Shown here in pieces: positions 33,997 to 42,434 of a stretch of 64,000 nt of DNA. A model generated the notes under the pieces. The model saw only the letters and a program-made list of their open reading frames with translations, was not told the DNA's origin and made no database searches. The stretch comes from an uncultured Ruminococcus sp. (GTDB lineage: Bacteria > Bacillota > Clostridia > Oscillospirales > Acutalibacteraceae), in contig UQCF01000002.1 in NCBI GenBank assembly GCA_900539465.1, positions 156,943-220,942 on the forward strand. The letters run 5' to 3'. A program made the position numbers and the translations under genes. The number at the start of each line of letters is the position of its first letter. Within the stretch, counting starts at the first letter, position 1.

Positions 33997-34809
33997 ATGA
34001 TAGATAATTTTGAGTTTAAAGATAAATACAATGTATATGACCTTGTGAATATTGTGCGCTGTCTCAGAGCCGAGGGCGGCTGCCCGTGGGATATTGAGCA
34101 GACTCATGAGAGCATCAAGAAAAACCTTATTGAAGAAACTTATGAAACAATAGAGGCGATAAACAAAAAGAGCGTTCCCATGCTGCGTGAAGAGCTCGGC
34201 GATGTTTTGATGCAGGTTATATTCCACTCGCAGATAGAGGCCGAAAACGGCAACTTCGATATTGACGACGTTGCCGACGAAAACGCCAAAAAGCTTATAG
34301 AGAGGCATCCCCACGTTTTCGGCAGTGTCGAGGTCAGCGGTGTGGACGATGTGCTCACAAACTGGGATGCTATAAAACGCCGCACCAAAAAGCAAAAAAC
34401 AACTACCGATTCAATAATGAGTATTCCGCGTGAGCTTCCGGCTCTTATGCGTGCAGACAAAATACAAAGCAAGGCTTCTAAGGCAGGCTTTGATTGGCAG
34501 AGTGCCGACGGTGCAGTCGAAAAGCTTTATGAAGAGGCGGACGAGCTCAAAGAAGCGATTAGGTCGGGCGATAAAGAAAATATTTTTGAAGAGCTCGGCG
34601 ATTTGCTGTTTTCCGCAGTCAATATTTCACGCTTTGTCGATTGTGACGCAGAAGAGGCGCTCACAGCCGCAAGCGATAAATTCTCAGCACGCTTTGCGTA
34701 TGTTGAAAAAATTGCCGCAGAAAGAAATATCGACATGAAAAACACCTCTCTTTCGGAGCTGGACAGGCTTTGGGATGAGGCAAAGCTCAAAGAAAAAGAA
34801 GAGAAATGA
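33997..34809 (+). CDS. mazG: Nucleoside triphosphate pyrophosphohydrolase MazG (YabN C-terminal type)
   Basis: 270 residues with two MazG modules: first GGCPWDIEQTHESIKKNLIEETYETIEAI with EExxE and EELGDVLMQV; second LYEEADELKEAI with EELGDLLFSAVN. Hydrolyses NTPs to NMPs, a house-cleaning function. Bacillus YabN carries an extra N-terminal tetrapyrrole methylase domain, which is absent here. RBS region weak. Part of the yab cluster. Confidence 0.95.
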   Translation: MIDNFEFKDKYNVYDLVNIVRCLRAEGGCPWDIEQTHESIKKNLIEETYETIEAINKKSVPMLREELGDVLMQVIFHSQIEAENGNFDIDDVADENAKKLIERHPHVFGSVEVSGVDDVLTNWDAIKRRTKKQKTTTDSIMSIPRELPALMRADKIQSKASKAGFDWQSADGAVEKLYEEADELKEAIRSGDKENIFEELGDLLFSAVNISRFVDCDAEEALTAASDKFSARFAYVEKIAAERNIDMKNTSLSELDRLWDEAKLKEKEEK

Positions 34810-34863
34810 TATACATACTGTATTTCATATAAATCAAATATTATTTTAGGAGGAGAAACAGAG

Positions 34864-35136
34864 ATGAATAAGACAGAATTTATCAATGCAGTTGCCGAGA
34901 AGGAAGGCATTGAGAAAAAGTGTGCAGAGAAAGCAGTAAACGCTGTGTTTGCTACAATCGCACAGGAGCTTGCAAAGGGCGAGAAAATTCAGCTCGTAGG
35001 CTTCGGCACATTTGAAATCAGAGAGCGTGCAGAGAAGCAGGGCCGCAACCCCAGAACAGGTGAGACAATGACTGTTCCGGCATCAAAAGTTCCCGCTTTC
35101 AAAGCAGGCAAGGCTCTTAAAGACGCTGTAAAATAA
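34864..35136 (+). CDS. hup: DNA-binding protein HU
   Basis: 90 residues, canonical. MNKTEFINAVAEKEG start, FGTFEIRERAEKQGRNPRTGETM DNA-binding arm, VPAFKAGKALKDAVK end. Nucleoid-associated protein. Strong RBS AGGAGG 8 bases before ATG and biased codons suggest high expression. A terminator follows. Confidence 0.98.
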   Translation: MNKTEFINAVAEKEGIEKKCAEKAVNAVFATIAQELAKGEKIQLVGFGTFEIRERAEKQGRNPRTGETMTVPASKVPAFKAGKALKDAVK

Positions 35137-35147
35137 AAAATTTTTTC

Positions 35148-35178
35148 GGAGCTGTCTTTTTGACAGCTCCTGCTTTTT
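35148..35178 (+). terminator. Terminator after hup
   Basis: GGAGCTGTC / GACAGCTCC, 9-bp perfect stem, loop TTTTT, then TGCTTTTT. Confidence 0.85.
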
Positions 35179-35233
35179 AGTAAGCACCGATGATTGTCTC
35201 TTATTTAATCGGCGGTGTACTTCGGGAGGACTT

Positions 35234-35473
35234 ATGAGACTTGATAAATACTTAAAAGTATCGCGCCTTATAAAAAGGCGTTCGGTTGCAAACGAGGTTT
35301 GCGACGCCAAGCGCGTGAGCGTCAACGGCAAGACCGCGCGCGCGTCTTATGACGTTAAAGTCGGCGATGTTATAGAAATCGCAATCGGCGCAAACACAAC
35401 AAGGGTGCAGGTCGAAAAGGTTGTCGATTTTGCCGGCAAGGACGATGCCCCCCTCATGTATAAGGTGCTGTAA
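35234..35473 (+). CDS. rqcP: S4-domain ribosome quality control protein RqcP (YabO)
   Basis: 79 residues, a single S4 RNA-binding domain: MRLDKYLKVSRLIKRRSVANEVCDAKRVSVNGKTARASYDVKVGD in outline. The family acts with RqcH on stalled 50S subunits during C-terminal Ala tailing. RBS GGGAGGA. Position after mazG/hup is typical. Confidence 0.93.
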   Translation: MRLDKYLKVSRLIKRRSVANEVCDAKRVSVNGKTARASYDVKVGDVIEIAIGANTTRVQVEKVVDFAGKDDAPLMYKVL

Positions 35474-35518
35474 TATTTTTTTCTTTTCCCTCATAAATAT
35501 GACCAAGGCGCACAGGCA

Positions 35519-35556
35519 AGGCACAGTTTAAAGCCCGGCCTGTGCCATTTGTTTTT
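35519..35556 (+). terminator. Hairpin with T-run between rqcP and yabP
   Basis: GGCACAG / CTGTGCC, 7-bp stem with a GC-rich 13-base loop, then ATTTGTTTTTT. The T-run ends directly at the yabP RBS, so it may be a terminator or an attenuator of the sporulation genes. Confidence 0.6.
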
Positions 35557-35569
35557 TGGAGGGACAGCC

Positions 35570-35854
35570 TTGAATACAAACGATGAAAAAAGAGCTGCCG
35601 TGCCGCACTGCGTATCTATGCAGGATCGCGGAAAGCTTCTTCTTACCGGTATAAATGACGTTGACAGCTTTGACGAGCAAAATATAACGGTTCTGACCGA
35701 TATGGGCGAGCTTTCTGTCAGGGGCAGCGAACTTCATATAGAAAAACTGAGCACCGACACCGGAGAAATGAGTGTCGAGGGCAAGATAGACGCACTTATA
35801 TACACCGACGACGAACCGCATCAGGGCGGATTTTTTGCAAGGGTGTTTCGCTGA
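35570..35854 (+). CDS. yabP: Sporulation protein YabP
   Basis: 94 residues from a TTG start at 35570, picked because GGAGGG ends 6 bases before it. HCVSMQDRGKLLLTGINDVDSFDEQNITVLTDMGELSVRGSELHIEKLSTDTGEMSVEGKIDALIY, in outline, is the whole YabP fold. Required with YabQ for spore-coat or cortex assembly in Bacillus. The TGA stop abuts the ATG of yabQ (TGAATG). Confidence 0.9.
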   Translation: MNTNDEKRAAVPHCVSMQDRGKLLLTGINDVDSFDEQNITVLTDMGELSVRGSELHIEKLSTDTGEMSVEGKIDALIYTDDEPHQGGFFARVFR

Positions 35855-36316
35855 ATGTATATTCAAGGTCTGGCACAGCAGACAAATTCATTTTTGCTGT
35901 GCGTAGGTTTCGGTTTTTTGCTTGATATTTTATATGTGGCTGTCAGATTTATAAGAAAAATATTTTCGGGCTCAAAAAAAGCGGTGCCCGTTCAGGATAT
36001 TTCATTTTTTATAATTGCCGCCTTGTGCACGTTTCTTTTTTTGCTCTATGCTAATAACGGTGAGATGCGAGGATATGTGTTTCTTGCTCTCTTCCTCGGT
36101 GCGGTGATATGTCACTGCACTTTCGGGCTTGTTTTTTTAAAACTCAGCGACCGTTTGGCTCGGTTTATCAGAAAGACGGCACTGTTTTTGTTGTCTCCGA
36201 TACGGCGTCTTGCTCAAAAAACGGCACAACTTTTTAAAAACATACAAAAAAACATTGCAAAAACTATAAAAAAAGATAAAAATAAAGAAAATAGCTCTTG
36301 CAATGACGGCGGATAA
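35855..36316 (+). CDS. yabQ: Spore cortex biosynthesis protein YabQ
   Basis: 153 residues. Starts within QGLAQQTNSFLLCVGFGFLLDILYVAVRFIRKIF and has four or five hydrophobic helices and a lysine-rich C-terminal tail (KNIQKNIAKTIKKDKNKEN). Its placement between yabP and divIC and its topology match YabQ, a membrane protein needed for spore cortex formation. Translationally coupled to yabP. Confidence 0.85.
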   Translation: MYIQGLAQQTNSFLLCVGFGFLLDILYVAVRFIRKIFSGSKKAVPVQDISFFIIAALCTFLFLLYANNGEMRGYVFLALFLGAVICHCTFGLVFLKLSDRLARFIRKTALFLLSPIRRLAQKTAQLFKNIQKNIAKTIKKDKNKENSSCNDGG

Positions 36317-36366
36317 TGTTGTATAATCCATATGTATGATTTTAAAGTGATGAGGTGTGGATGTAT

Positions 36367-36672
36367 ATGGCAAAAAGCAAAAATGTGAAACACAAACGCA
36401 AGCACAGCTTGTTGATAACTCTTGCTTTTATTGCGTTTTTGGTTTATTTTACCGTCACCATTATCTCGGCAAGAAGCGACATAAAAGAAAAGCAAGATGA
36501 AGTAAATCAGCTCAGTTCTCAGTGTGAAACGGTAGAGAATGAGAATAAAGAGCTTCAAAATAATCTCGACAACGGCGATAAAGAAGACTACATCGAGCGC
36601 ATAGCAAGAGAAAAATACGGCTACATCAAGCCGGGCGACAGGGTGTATCAGGATATTGCCGACGGCGAGTGA
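36367..36672 (+). CDS. divIC: Septum formation initiator DivIC/FtsB-like protein
   Basis: About 101 residues. Basic N-terminus (KSKNVKHKRKHS), one transmembrane helix (~15-37), then a coiled coil (DIKEKQDEVNQLSSQCETVENENKELQNNL) and the conserved YIERIAREKYGYIKPGDRVYQD end of the DivIC/FtsB family. Member of the divisome complex with FtsL and DivIB. GAGGTG lies 9 bases before 36367; an ATG six bases earlier is an alternative. Confidence 0.9.
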   Translation: MAKSKNVKHKRKHSLLITLAFIAFLVYFTVTIISARSDIKEKQDEVNQLSSQCETVENENKELQNNLDNGDKEDYIERIAREKYGYIKPGDRVYQDIADGE

Positions 36673-36701
36673 ATATAAGACTTTAAGGAGACACAGCGTC
36701 T

Positions 36702-37148
36702 ATGCAGTTGGAAGTTGGAACAATAGTTGAGGGAAAAGTAACGGGCTTTACGTCTTTCGGGGCGTTTATTGACCTCGGTGAAGGCAAAAAGGGCCTTGTA
36801 CATATTTCGGAGGTTGCGTCCGAGTACGTTAAAGAGATCGGCGATCATCTCACAGTCGGTCAGACGGTAAAGGTCAAGATACTCTCTATCGGCGATGACG
36901 GCAAAATAAGCCTCTCTATAAAAAGAGCTAACGAAGAAAAGCGTCCTGCGAGACCGCAAAATCAGCGTTCACATTCGAGACCGGCTAATGTTTGGCAGGG
37001 CAATAGGCAGTCAAACGATTCCGGCACACATTCCTTTGAGGATATGATGGCGAAATTCAAGCAGGTCAGCGACGAAAAAATGTCGGATCTTAAGCGAGAC
37101 TCCAAGCACGGTGGAGGATTTAACCGCCGCGGCACAAACAAGTTCTGA
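36702..37148 (+). CDS. yabR: S1 RNA-binding domain protein (YabR-like)
   Basis: 148 residues. One S1 domain (~1-72: LEVGTIVEGKVTGFTSFGAFIDLGEGKKGLVHISEVASEYV, then VKVKILSIGDDGKISLSIK), followed by a disordered basic tail rich in Arg, Ser and Gln with a C-terminal GGGFNRRGTNKF. Same arrangement as Bacillus YabR. RBS AAGGAGA. Last gene of the yab/divIC cluster, closed by a terminator. Confidence 0.92.
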   Translation: MQLEVGTIVEGKVTGFTSFGAFIDLGEGKKGLVHISEVASEYVKEIGDHLTVGQTVKVKILSIGDDGKISLSIKRANEEKRPARPQNQRSHSRPANVWQGNRQSNDSGTHSFEDMMAKFKQVSDEKMSDLKRDSKHGGGFNRRGTNKF

Positions 37149-37163
37149 TATAAAATACCATAG

Positions 37164-37205
37164 GCAGAAAGGTGACGGATATCGGTCGTCTTTCTGCTTT
37201 TGTTA
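37164..37205 (+). terminator. Terminator after yabR
   Basis: GCAGAAAG / CTTTCTGC with an inner GACG/CGTC helix, then TTTTGTTAT. Confidence 0.75.
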
Positions 37206-37267
37206 TGATAAAAAGCAAAAATCAGCCGATTATTTATTAAAAGTTCACAGAATTTTTTAAAAACCTC

Positions 37268-37296
37268 TTTAAATTTATTGTGAATAGTGCTATAAT
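37268..37296 (+). promoter_or_regulatory. Promoter of hpf
   Basis: Extended -10 TGCTATAAT (37288-37296) with a weak TTTAAA -35 at 17 bases. No sigma-H or sigma-B signature is evident. Confidence 0.55.
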
Positions 37297-37340
37297 ATTG
37301 TCGCAGTAATAAATACTGCCAATCAAAGGAGGCTGATTTT

Positions 37341-37868
37341 ATGAAAACAACGATAGTAGGACGTAAATGCACACCTAAAGATTCCTTTAAGCAGCATGCA
37401 GAGAAAAAGCTCAAAAAAATTGACAAGTTTTTCTCAGATGAGGCGGAGGCTAAAATCACCGTCACCGTTGAAAAATCGGAGCAGATAGTTGAGCTTACGA
37501 TAAAGAGCAGAGGAATGTACTTCCGCGCAGAAGAGAGCGCCGCAGATATGAACGACGCTTTGGATGATTGCATTGATTTTATAATAAGAAAAATAAGAAA
37601 AAATAAGACTAAGGTATCTAAAAGACTTCGTGACGACGCGGTTATTAACTGGGAGCCTGAGCCGGAGGACGATTCAAACGGCGATTTTGACATAATCCGC
37701 TCAAAATCCATTTATTTAAAACCCGAAATGCCGGAGGAAGCAATTCTTCAAATGGAAATGCTCGGTCACCAGTTCTACATTTTCTTTAACGGAGAGAGTG
37801 AAAAGATTTGCGTCGTATATAAAAGAAAAGACGGCGGCTACGGTCTAATAGAGCCGGAAATCGAATAA
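37341..37868 (+). CDS. hpf: Ribosome hibernation promoting factor, long form
   Basis: 175 residues. N-terminal HPF/YfiA fold (~1-100) with KQHAEKKLKKIDKFF and AEESAADMNDALDDCIDFIIRKIRKNK, acidic linker, and C-terminal dimerisation domain (~115-175: IIRSKSIYLKPEMPEEAILQMEMLGHQFYIFFNGE), so this is the long form that makes 100S dimers in stationary phase. RBS AAGGAGG. Confidence 0.96.
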   Translation: MKTTIVGRKCTPKDSFKQHAEKKLKKIDKFFSDEAEAKITVTVEKSEQIVELTIKSRGMYFRAEESAADMNDALDDCIDFIIRKIRKNKTKVSKRLRDDAVINWEPEPEDDSNGDFDIIRSKSIYLKPEMPEEAILQMEMLGHQFYIFFNGESEKICVVYKRKDGGYGLIEPEIE

Positions 37869-37884
37869 ACGAAAGGTTATTTTA

Positions 37885-39000
37885 ATGAATATAAACTATG
37901 TTATACCGTGCCTTTTGGGCGTTGAATCTTTAATAGCCGATGAGATGCGTTCGCTCGGCGCAGGCAATGTTACGGCCGAGAACGGCAGAGTGCTTTTTGA
38001 CGGCGACGAGTACATTCTCGCAAGGGCAAATATATGCTCTCATTTTGCCGAGCGTATACAAATCCTTGTAGGCACATTTGAGGCAAGAAGCTTTGAAGAG
38101 CTGTTTCAGGGCACAAAATCTCTCCCGTGGGAGGAATGGATTGCCGCAGACGATGCGTTCCCCGTAAAGGGTTATTCGATAAATTCAACGCTTTTCAGCG
38201 TCAGCGACTGCCAGTCGATAATAAAAAAAGCAGTTGTTGAAAGGCTTAAATCCAAATACGGTATCTCATGGTTTGAAGAGACAGGGCCGATACACCAAAT
38301 ACAGTTTTCTGTTATGAAAGACAAGGTCAGCTTGCTGCTTGACACCTCGGGCGCCGGGCTTCATAAAAGAGGCTACCGCCTTGAGGCAAACGACGCTCCG
38401 CTTAAAGAAACATTGGCGGCTGCGATTGCGAGCCTTGCGAGAGTAAGACCTTATCACACGCTTTATGACCCGATGTGCGGCAGCGGCACCATACTTATAG
38501 AGGGCGCGATGCTTGCTCACAATATCGCCCCCGGAATAAGACGAAATTTCTCCGCCGAGAGGTGGGACGTTATTCCGCGAGAGATTTGGGCGCAGGAGCG
38601 TGAGCGTGCAAAGGACCTGATAGTCAGAGAAAGCTCGTTTACGGCTTACGGCTCCGATATTGACGAGAATGCCTTGCGTATTGCAAAGGATAACGCAAAA
38701 AGAGCGGGTGTTGCAAGCAAACTTTATTTTGAAAAATGCGATATAAAAGATTTTGAAATGAAGACCGAAAAAGGTACGCTTATATGCAACCCGCCATACG
38801 GCGAGCGTTTGCTCGATATTGAGCAGGCTCAAAATCTTTACAGAATTATGGGCGAACGCTTTAAGCCGCAAAGAGGACGTTCTTATTATATCATCAGTCC
38901 GTCGGAAGAGTTTGAGCACGAGTTCGGCAGAAAAGCAGACAAACGCCGCAAGCTTTATAACGGTATGATAAAATGTCAATTGTTTATGTATTTTAAATAA
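37885..39000 (+). CDS. THUMP-domain 23S rRNA (guanine-N2) methyltransferase (RlmL/YpsC-like)
   Basis: 371 residues. N-terminal ferredoxin-like plus THUMP domain (~1-155), then the Rossmann methyltransferase with DPMCGSGTILIEGAML, the AHNIAPGI segment, YGSDIDENALRIAKDNAKRAGV, and catalytic NPPYGERL. This is the RlmL N-terminal half / Bacillus YpsC type, predicted to methylate G2445 of 23S rRNA; specificity not proven. Follows hpf by 16 bases, probably co-transcribed. Confidence 0.92.
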   Translation: MNINYVIPCLLGVESLIADEMRSLGAGNVTAENGRVLFDGDEYILARANICSHFAERIQILVGTFEARSFEELFQGTKSLPWEEWIAADDAFPVKGYSINSTLFSVSDCQSIIKKAVVERLKSKYGISWFEETGPIHQIQFSVMKDKVSLLLDTSGAGLHKRGYRLEANDAPLKETLAAAIASLARVRPYHTLYDPMCGSGTILIEGAMLAHNIAPGIRRNFSAERWDVIPREIWAQERERAKDLIVRESSFTAYGSDIDENALRIAKDNAKRAGVASKLYFEKCDIKDFEMKTEKGTLICNPPYGERLLDIEQAQNLYRIMGERFKPQRGRSYYIISPSEEFEHEFGRKADKRRKLYNGMIKCQLFMYFK

Positions 39001-39005
39001 TTGCC

Positions 39006-39041
39006 GGGGGCTTTCACCTTTTGGGTGAAAGCTCCTTTTTG
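39006..39041 (+). terminator. Terminator after the methyltransferase gene
   Basis: GGGGCTTTCACC / GGTGAAAGCTCC stem (12 positions, one G.T), loop of about TTTTG, then TTTTTGATT. Confidence 0.9.
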
Positions 39042-39110
39042 ATTAAAATTGATGAAATATTCATATATTTGTGATATTATAAACAGAGAAATAATATAGG
39101 GGAGATTCGG

Positions 39111-39788
39111 ATGTTTAAAATACTTGTGGTTGAAGACAATGCAAACGTACGCAGGCTTATGCAGGTGGTCTTGAAACAAAACGGTTTTGAACCGATACTC
39201 GCCGAGAATGCCATGAAAGCACTCAGCATACTTGATGAAGAATATGTTGACCTCATAATTCTCGATATTATGATGCCGGGCATGGACGGCTTTGAGCTGA
39301 CGAGAGAAATCAGAGAGAGCAAAATGAATATGCCAATACTCATGGTCAGTGCAAAGGGCGAAGCGGCTGATAAACGCAAGGGCTTTATTGCGGGGACAGA
39401 CGATTATATGGTAAAGCCGGTTGACGAGGTTGAAATGATTCTTCGCATAAAGGCGTTGCTCCGCAGGGCAGAGATTACTAACAAACGCGAGATAAATTTA
39501 AAATCCACAAAGCTTGTTTATGACAGCTTTTCGGTTATATATAAAGGCAAAGAAACCGTTCTGCCCAAAAAAGAGTTTTTGATTTTGTTCAAGCTTCTGT
39601 CTTATCCCGATATTACTTTCACAAGAGAAAAAATTATGGACGAGCTTTGGGGCTACGCAAGTGAAAGCGAAGCGCGCACAATAGACGTACATATAAACAG
39701 GCTCCGCGATAAATTTAAAGATAACGAAGATTTTAAAATAGTCACGGTCAGAGGACTCGGATATAAGGCGGTGCGTACCGATGAATGA
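39111..39788 (+). CDS. OmpR-family response regulator
   Basis: 225 residues. Receiver domain with acidic pocket VVEDN, phospho-acceptor Asp in LIILDIMMPGMDG (~53), MVSAKG, and KPVD lysine; C-terminal winged helix with PKKEFLILFKLLSYPDITFTREKIMDELWGYASESEARTIDVHINRLRDKF. RBS AGGGGAG. Its stop overlaps the histidine kinase start by 8 bases. Regulon unknown; neighbours do not suggest a stimulus. Confidence 0.95.
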   Translation: MFKILVVEDNANVRRLMQVVLKQNGFEPILAENAMKALSILDEEYVDLIILDIMMPGMDGFELTREIRESKMNMPILMVSAKGEAADKRKGFIAGTDDYMVKPVDEVEMILRIKALLRRAEITNKREINLKSTKLVYDSFSVIYKGKETVLPKKEFLILFKLLSYPDITFTREKIMDELWGYASESEARTIDVHINRLRDKFKDNEDFKIVTVRGLGYKAVRTDE

Positions 39789-40839
39789 AAAATCTAAAAA
39801 AATGAACACAAAAAGGCGGCTTCAGGTCACGATAATCGTTATGGTTATTGTGGCTTTTCTCGCTTCAACATTGCTGGCGGTTGCAATGTTTGCTTTTTTA
39901 AATAAATTCGGCATACTCCCCAACAGCTTTTTGCAAGTTATGCTGTCGGTTTTTATTGCCTGCGTTGTGGTCGGCTTTACGATTTCCGGCTTTTTCTTCA
40001 GTGCTGTTGTGTCACCCATAATAAATCTGTCTGAAGCTACCGAAAAGGTGGCAAGGGGCGATTTCAGCGTAAGACTTGAACTGCCCAACGGGCATTGGAG
40101 TGAACGCAGCGGAGTTAAAAGGCTGACCGAAAATTTCAACAATATGGTGCGGGAGATTGACGGAACCAAAAGTTTCAGAGATGATTTTATCAGTTATTTT
40201 TCGCATGAGTTTAAAACTCCGATTGTTTCTGTCAGAGGATTTGCGCGCCAGCTTTGCTCGGAGAATGTTACGGACAGTGAGGTTAAGGAGTATTCAAAAA
40301 TAATTCTTGATGAGTCCGAAAGGCTTGCCGATATGTCATCAAATATTCTTTTGATCATGAAGTTTGAAAATCAGGGAATTATCGGCAACAAAACAAGCTA
40401 CAGACTTGACGAGCAGCTTCGCAGATGTATGCTTATGCTCGAAAAGCGCTGGAGCGAAAAAAATCTGTCGGTGGCAATGGACCTTAACAATATAACCTAT
40501 TATCAAAATGAAGACGTTGTGGCTCATATATGGAACAATCTTATAGGCAACGCGATAAAGTTCACGGAAGAAGGCGGAGAAATCAGCGTCACCTGCCGCG
40601 AGGATGGGAGCGATATAGTCGTTGCCGTTAAGGATAACGGAATAGGTATGGATGAAGAAACCATAAAGCATATTTTTGACAAGTTTTATCAGTGCGGGTC
40701 TTCTGCTCACAACGGCGGCAGCGGACTCGGGCTGTCAATCGTAAAGAGAATAACAGAAATTCTCGGCGGCACGGTCAGCGTAAAAAGTGCTCCCGGTGAG
40801 GGCAGCGAGTTCACCGTCAGATTGCCGAAAACATCATAA
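39781..40839 (+). CDS. Sensor histidine kinase
   Basis: 352 residues. Two transmembrane helices close together (~13-38 and ~50-72) with a very short extracytoplasmic loop, then HAMP (SPIINLSEATEKVARGDFSV), HisKA with YFSHEFKTPIVSVRGFARQL (phospho-His), and HATPase (NLIGNAIKFTEEGG, VKDNGIGMDEETIKHIF, NGGSGLGLSIVKRI). The lack of a sensory loop suggests detection within the membrane, as in intramembrane-sensing kinases. Paired with the regulator just upstream. Confidence 0.94.
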   Translation: MNEKSKKMNTKRRLQVTIIVMVIVAFLASTLLAVAMFAFLNKFGILPNSFLQVMLSVFIACVVVGFTISGFFFSAVVSPIINLSEATEKVARGDFSVRLELPNGHWSERSGVKRLTENFNNMVREIDGTKSFRDDFISYFSHEFKTPIVSVRGFARQLCSENVTDSEVKEYSKIILDESERLADMSSNILLIMKFENQGIIGNKTSYRLDEQLRRCMLMLEKRWSEKNLSVAMDLNNITYYQNEDVVAHIWNNLIGNAIKFTEEGGEISVTCREDGSDIVVAVKDNGIGMDEETIKHIFDKFYQCGSSAHNGGSGLGLSIVKRITEILGGTVSVKSAPGEGSEFTVRLPKTS

Positions 40840-40844
40840 TAAAG

Positions 40845-40877
40845 AAAACAGGCTTGCAAAACAGCCTGTTTTTTTAT
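40845..40877 (+). terminator. Terminator after the two-component system
   Basis: AAAACAGGCT / AGCCTGTTTT, 10-bp stem, 8-base loop, running into TTTTTTT. Confidence 0.88.
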
Positions 40878-40933
40878 ATAATAACTGCACTTCTCAAAAT
40901 ATAATTTTTTACAATTTGCAGGGGGTCAGTTTG

Positions 40934-42295
40934 ATGGCGGAATCTGTGTTCAAATCAAACAGCGGCAAAGCGGCGTATTTGCAGCTCTATGATTATTTCA
41001 GAAAGCTTATAATATCGGGCGAAATGCCGTCGGGCAGCAAAATGCCTTCTATAAGAGGCTGTGCCGAAAGATATGCTTTGAGCAGAACCACGGTAGAGTC
41101 TGCATATGTTTTGCTTGAGGCGGAGGGCTGCATATATGCTGTTCCGCAAAGCGGCTTTTATGTTTCTCAGATGGAAAATTTTCAAACGGGAACGGCAGCG
41201 GAAAAAGGCAGCGCATTAAAGGCGGATAAATATAATATCAAATATGATTTCACTTCTTCTGCGGCAGATAAAGAGAGCTTTGATTTTTCTCTTTGGCAAA
41301 GATATATAAAAAGCGCGCTCAGAACAGGTGAGAGACTTCTTGATTACGGCGACCCTCAGGGCGAGGCGGATTTGAGAAAGGCTTTATGCTCTTATGTTTC
41401 GCGTTCACGCGGAATTATGTGCACCGAAAACCGAATTGTTATCGGCGCAGGCGTTCAGAATTTGCTTCAGCTTTTGTGTGTGCTGAACAGCGAGAGAGGG
41501 ATAGTCGAATTTATGGGTCAGCCGTACCCGAAGGGCGAAACAATATTTAAAGATTATGGATTCGGCATAGCCCGCAATGCGGATTACGATATAGAGGCTG
41601 TTACCAAAACGGACGGCATAAAAATGATATATACCTGCCCGTCGCACATTAACGGCACGGGCGATGTGCTGACGGTGCCGAAAAGAATAGGACTTTTAAA
41701 ATACGCGAGAAAAAGCGGCTGTGTAGTTATTGAGGATGATTTTGACAGTGAATTCAGCTATGCCGGCAGACCTGCGCCGTCACTGCAAAGCCTTGACGGA
41801 GGTAACAACGTTATATATATAGGCACATTTTCACGGCTTTTGCTGCCGTCCATCAGAATAAGCTTTTTGGTGCTGACGCCGGAGCTTTCGGAGAAATATC
41901 AAAAGATAAAATACCTGTATAATCAAACAACCTCTAAAACAGAGCAGATTGCCCTTTGCAGATATATAAGCGACGGGCATCTTACCCAAAGAATAAAAAA
42001 GGCAAAAAAACTCTATGCCGAAAAAACAAGACGTTTTTTTGACGAGCTCGGCAATCTCGGCGCATACGGAGCCAAGGCGGAGCTTAGCCGGTCCGGCTTT
42101 TATGTTTCTGTTGATTTGTACGGAATAAATGCCGCGGATTTAAAAGAGTCGGCATTGAAAAGGGGGATGAATATAAACGCAGAAAATTCGGACAGCACGG
42201 GCGGGGCAAGGATGATTTTTTCCGTATCGTCGATTTCTTCAAATGAAATTTCCGATTCGGCAAAATGCGTCGGTGATTTAATAAGAAGTTTATAA
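40934..42295 (+). CDS. MocR-type GntR regulator with aminotransferase-like domain
   Basis: 453 residues from ATG 40934 (GCAGGGGG upstream); an open frame further upstream crosses the terminator. N-terminal GntR winged helix (~8-75: YLQLYDYFRKLIISGEMPSGSKMPSIRGCAERYALSRTTVESAYVLLEAEG), linker, then fold-type I aminotransferase domain (IVIGAGVQNLLQLL, YTCPSHINGTGDVL, VIEDDFDSEFSY). The position that in GabR/PdxR is the PLP lysine (GTFSK) is GTFSR here, so no Schiff base should form. Monocistronic; no adjacent metabolic target. Confidence 0.92.
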   Translation: MAESVFKSNSGKAAYLQLYDYFRKLIISGEMPSGSKMPSIRGCAERYALSRTTVESAYVLLEAEGCIYAVPQSGFYVSQMENFQTGTAAEKGSALKADKYNIKYDFTSSAADKESFDFSLWQRYIKSALRTGERLLDYGDPQGEADLRKALCSYVSRSRGIMCTENRIVIGAGVQNLLQLLCVLNSERGIVEFMGQPYPKGETIFKDYGFGIARNADYDIEAVTKTDGIKMIYTCPSHINGTGDVLTVPKRIGLLKYARKSGCVVIEDDFDSEFSYAGRPAPSLQSLDGGNNVIYIGTFSRLLLPSIRISFLVLTPELSEKYQKIKYLYNQTTSKTEQIALCRYISDGHLTQRIKKAKKLYAEKTRRFFDELGNLGAYGAKAELSRSGFYVSVDLYGINAADLKESALKRGMNINAENSDSTGGARMIFSVSSISSNEISDSAKCVGDLIRSL

Positions 42296-42333
42296 AATTA
42301 TTAAATTTTTTACAGTTTTATATTTACAAATTG

Positions 42334-42363
42334 TTTTCTTTCTGTTAAAATTACTATAAGGAT
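42334..42363 (+). promoter_or_regulatory. Candidate promoter of the large dockerin protein gene
   Basis: TTGTTT near 42331-42336, 18-base spacer, TATAAG near 42355-42360, about 75 bases upstream of the start. Moderate match only. Confidence 0.4.
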
Positions 42364-42434
42364 AATAGAGTAGATGTGTATTTGCGTCCGAATGTAACAT
42401 CTGTTTTATTACGCTGAATTTACGGAGGTGCTTT

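Noticed and set aside
34864..35136. hup lying inside the yab cluster as an unusual insertion
   Set aside because: mazG-hup-rqcP order is, as far as I know, common in Clostridia; not remarkable.
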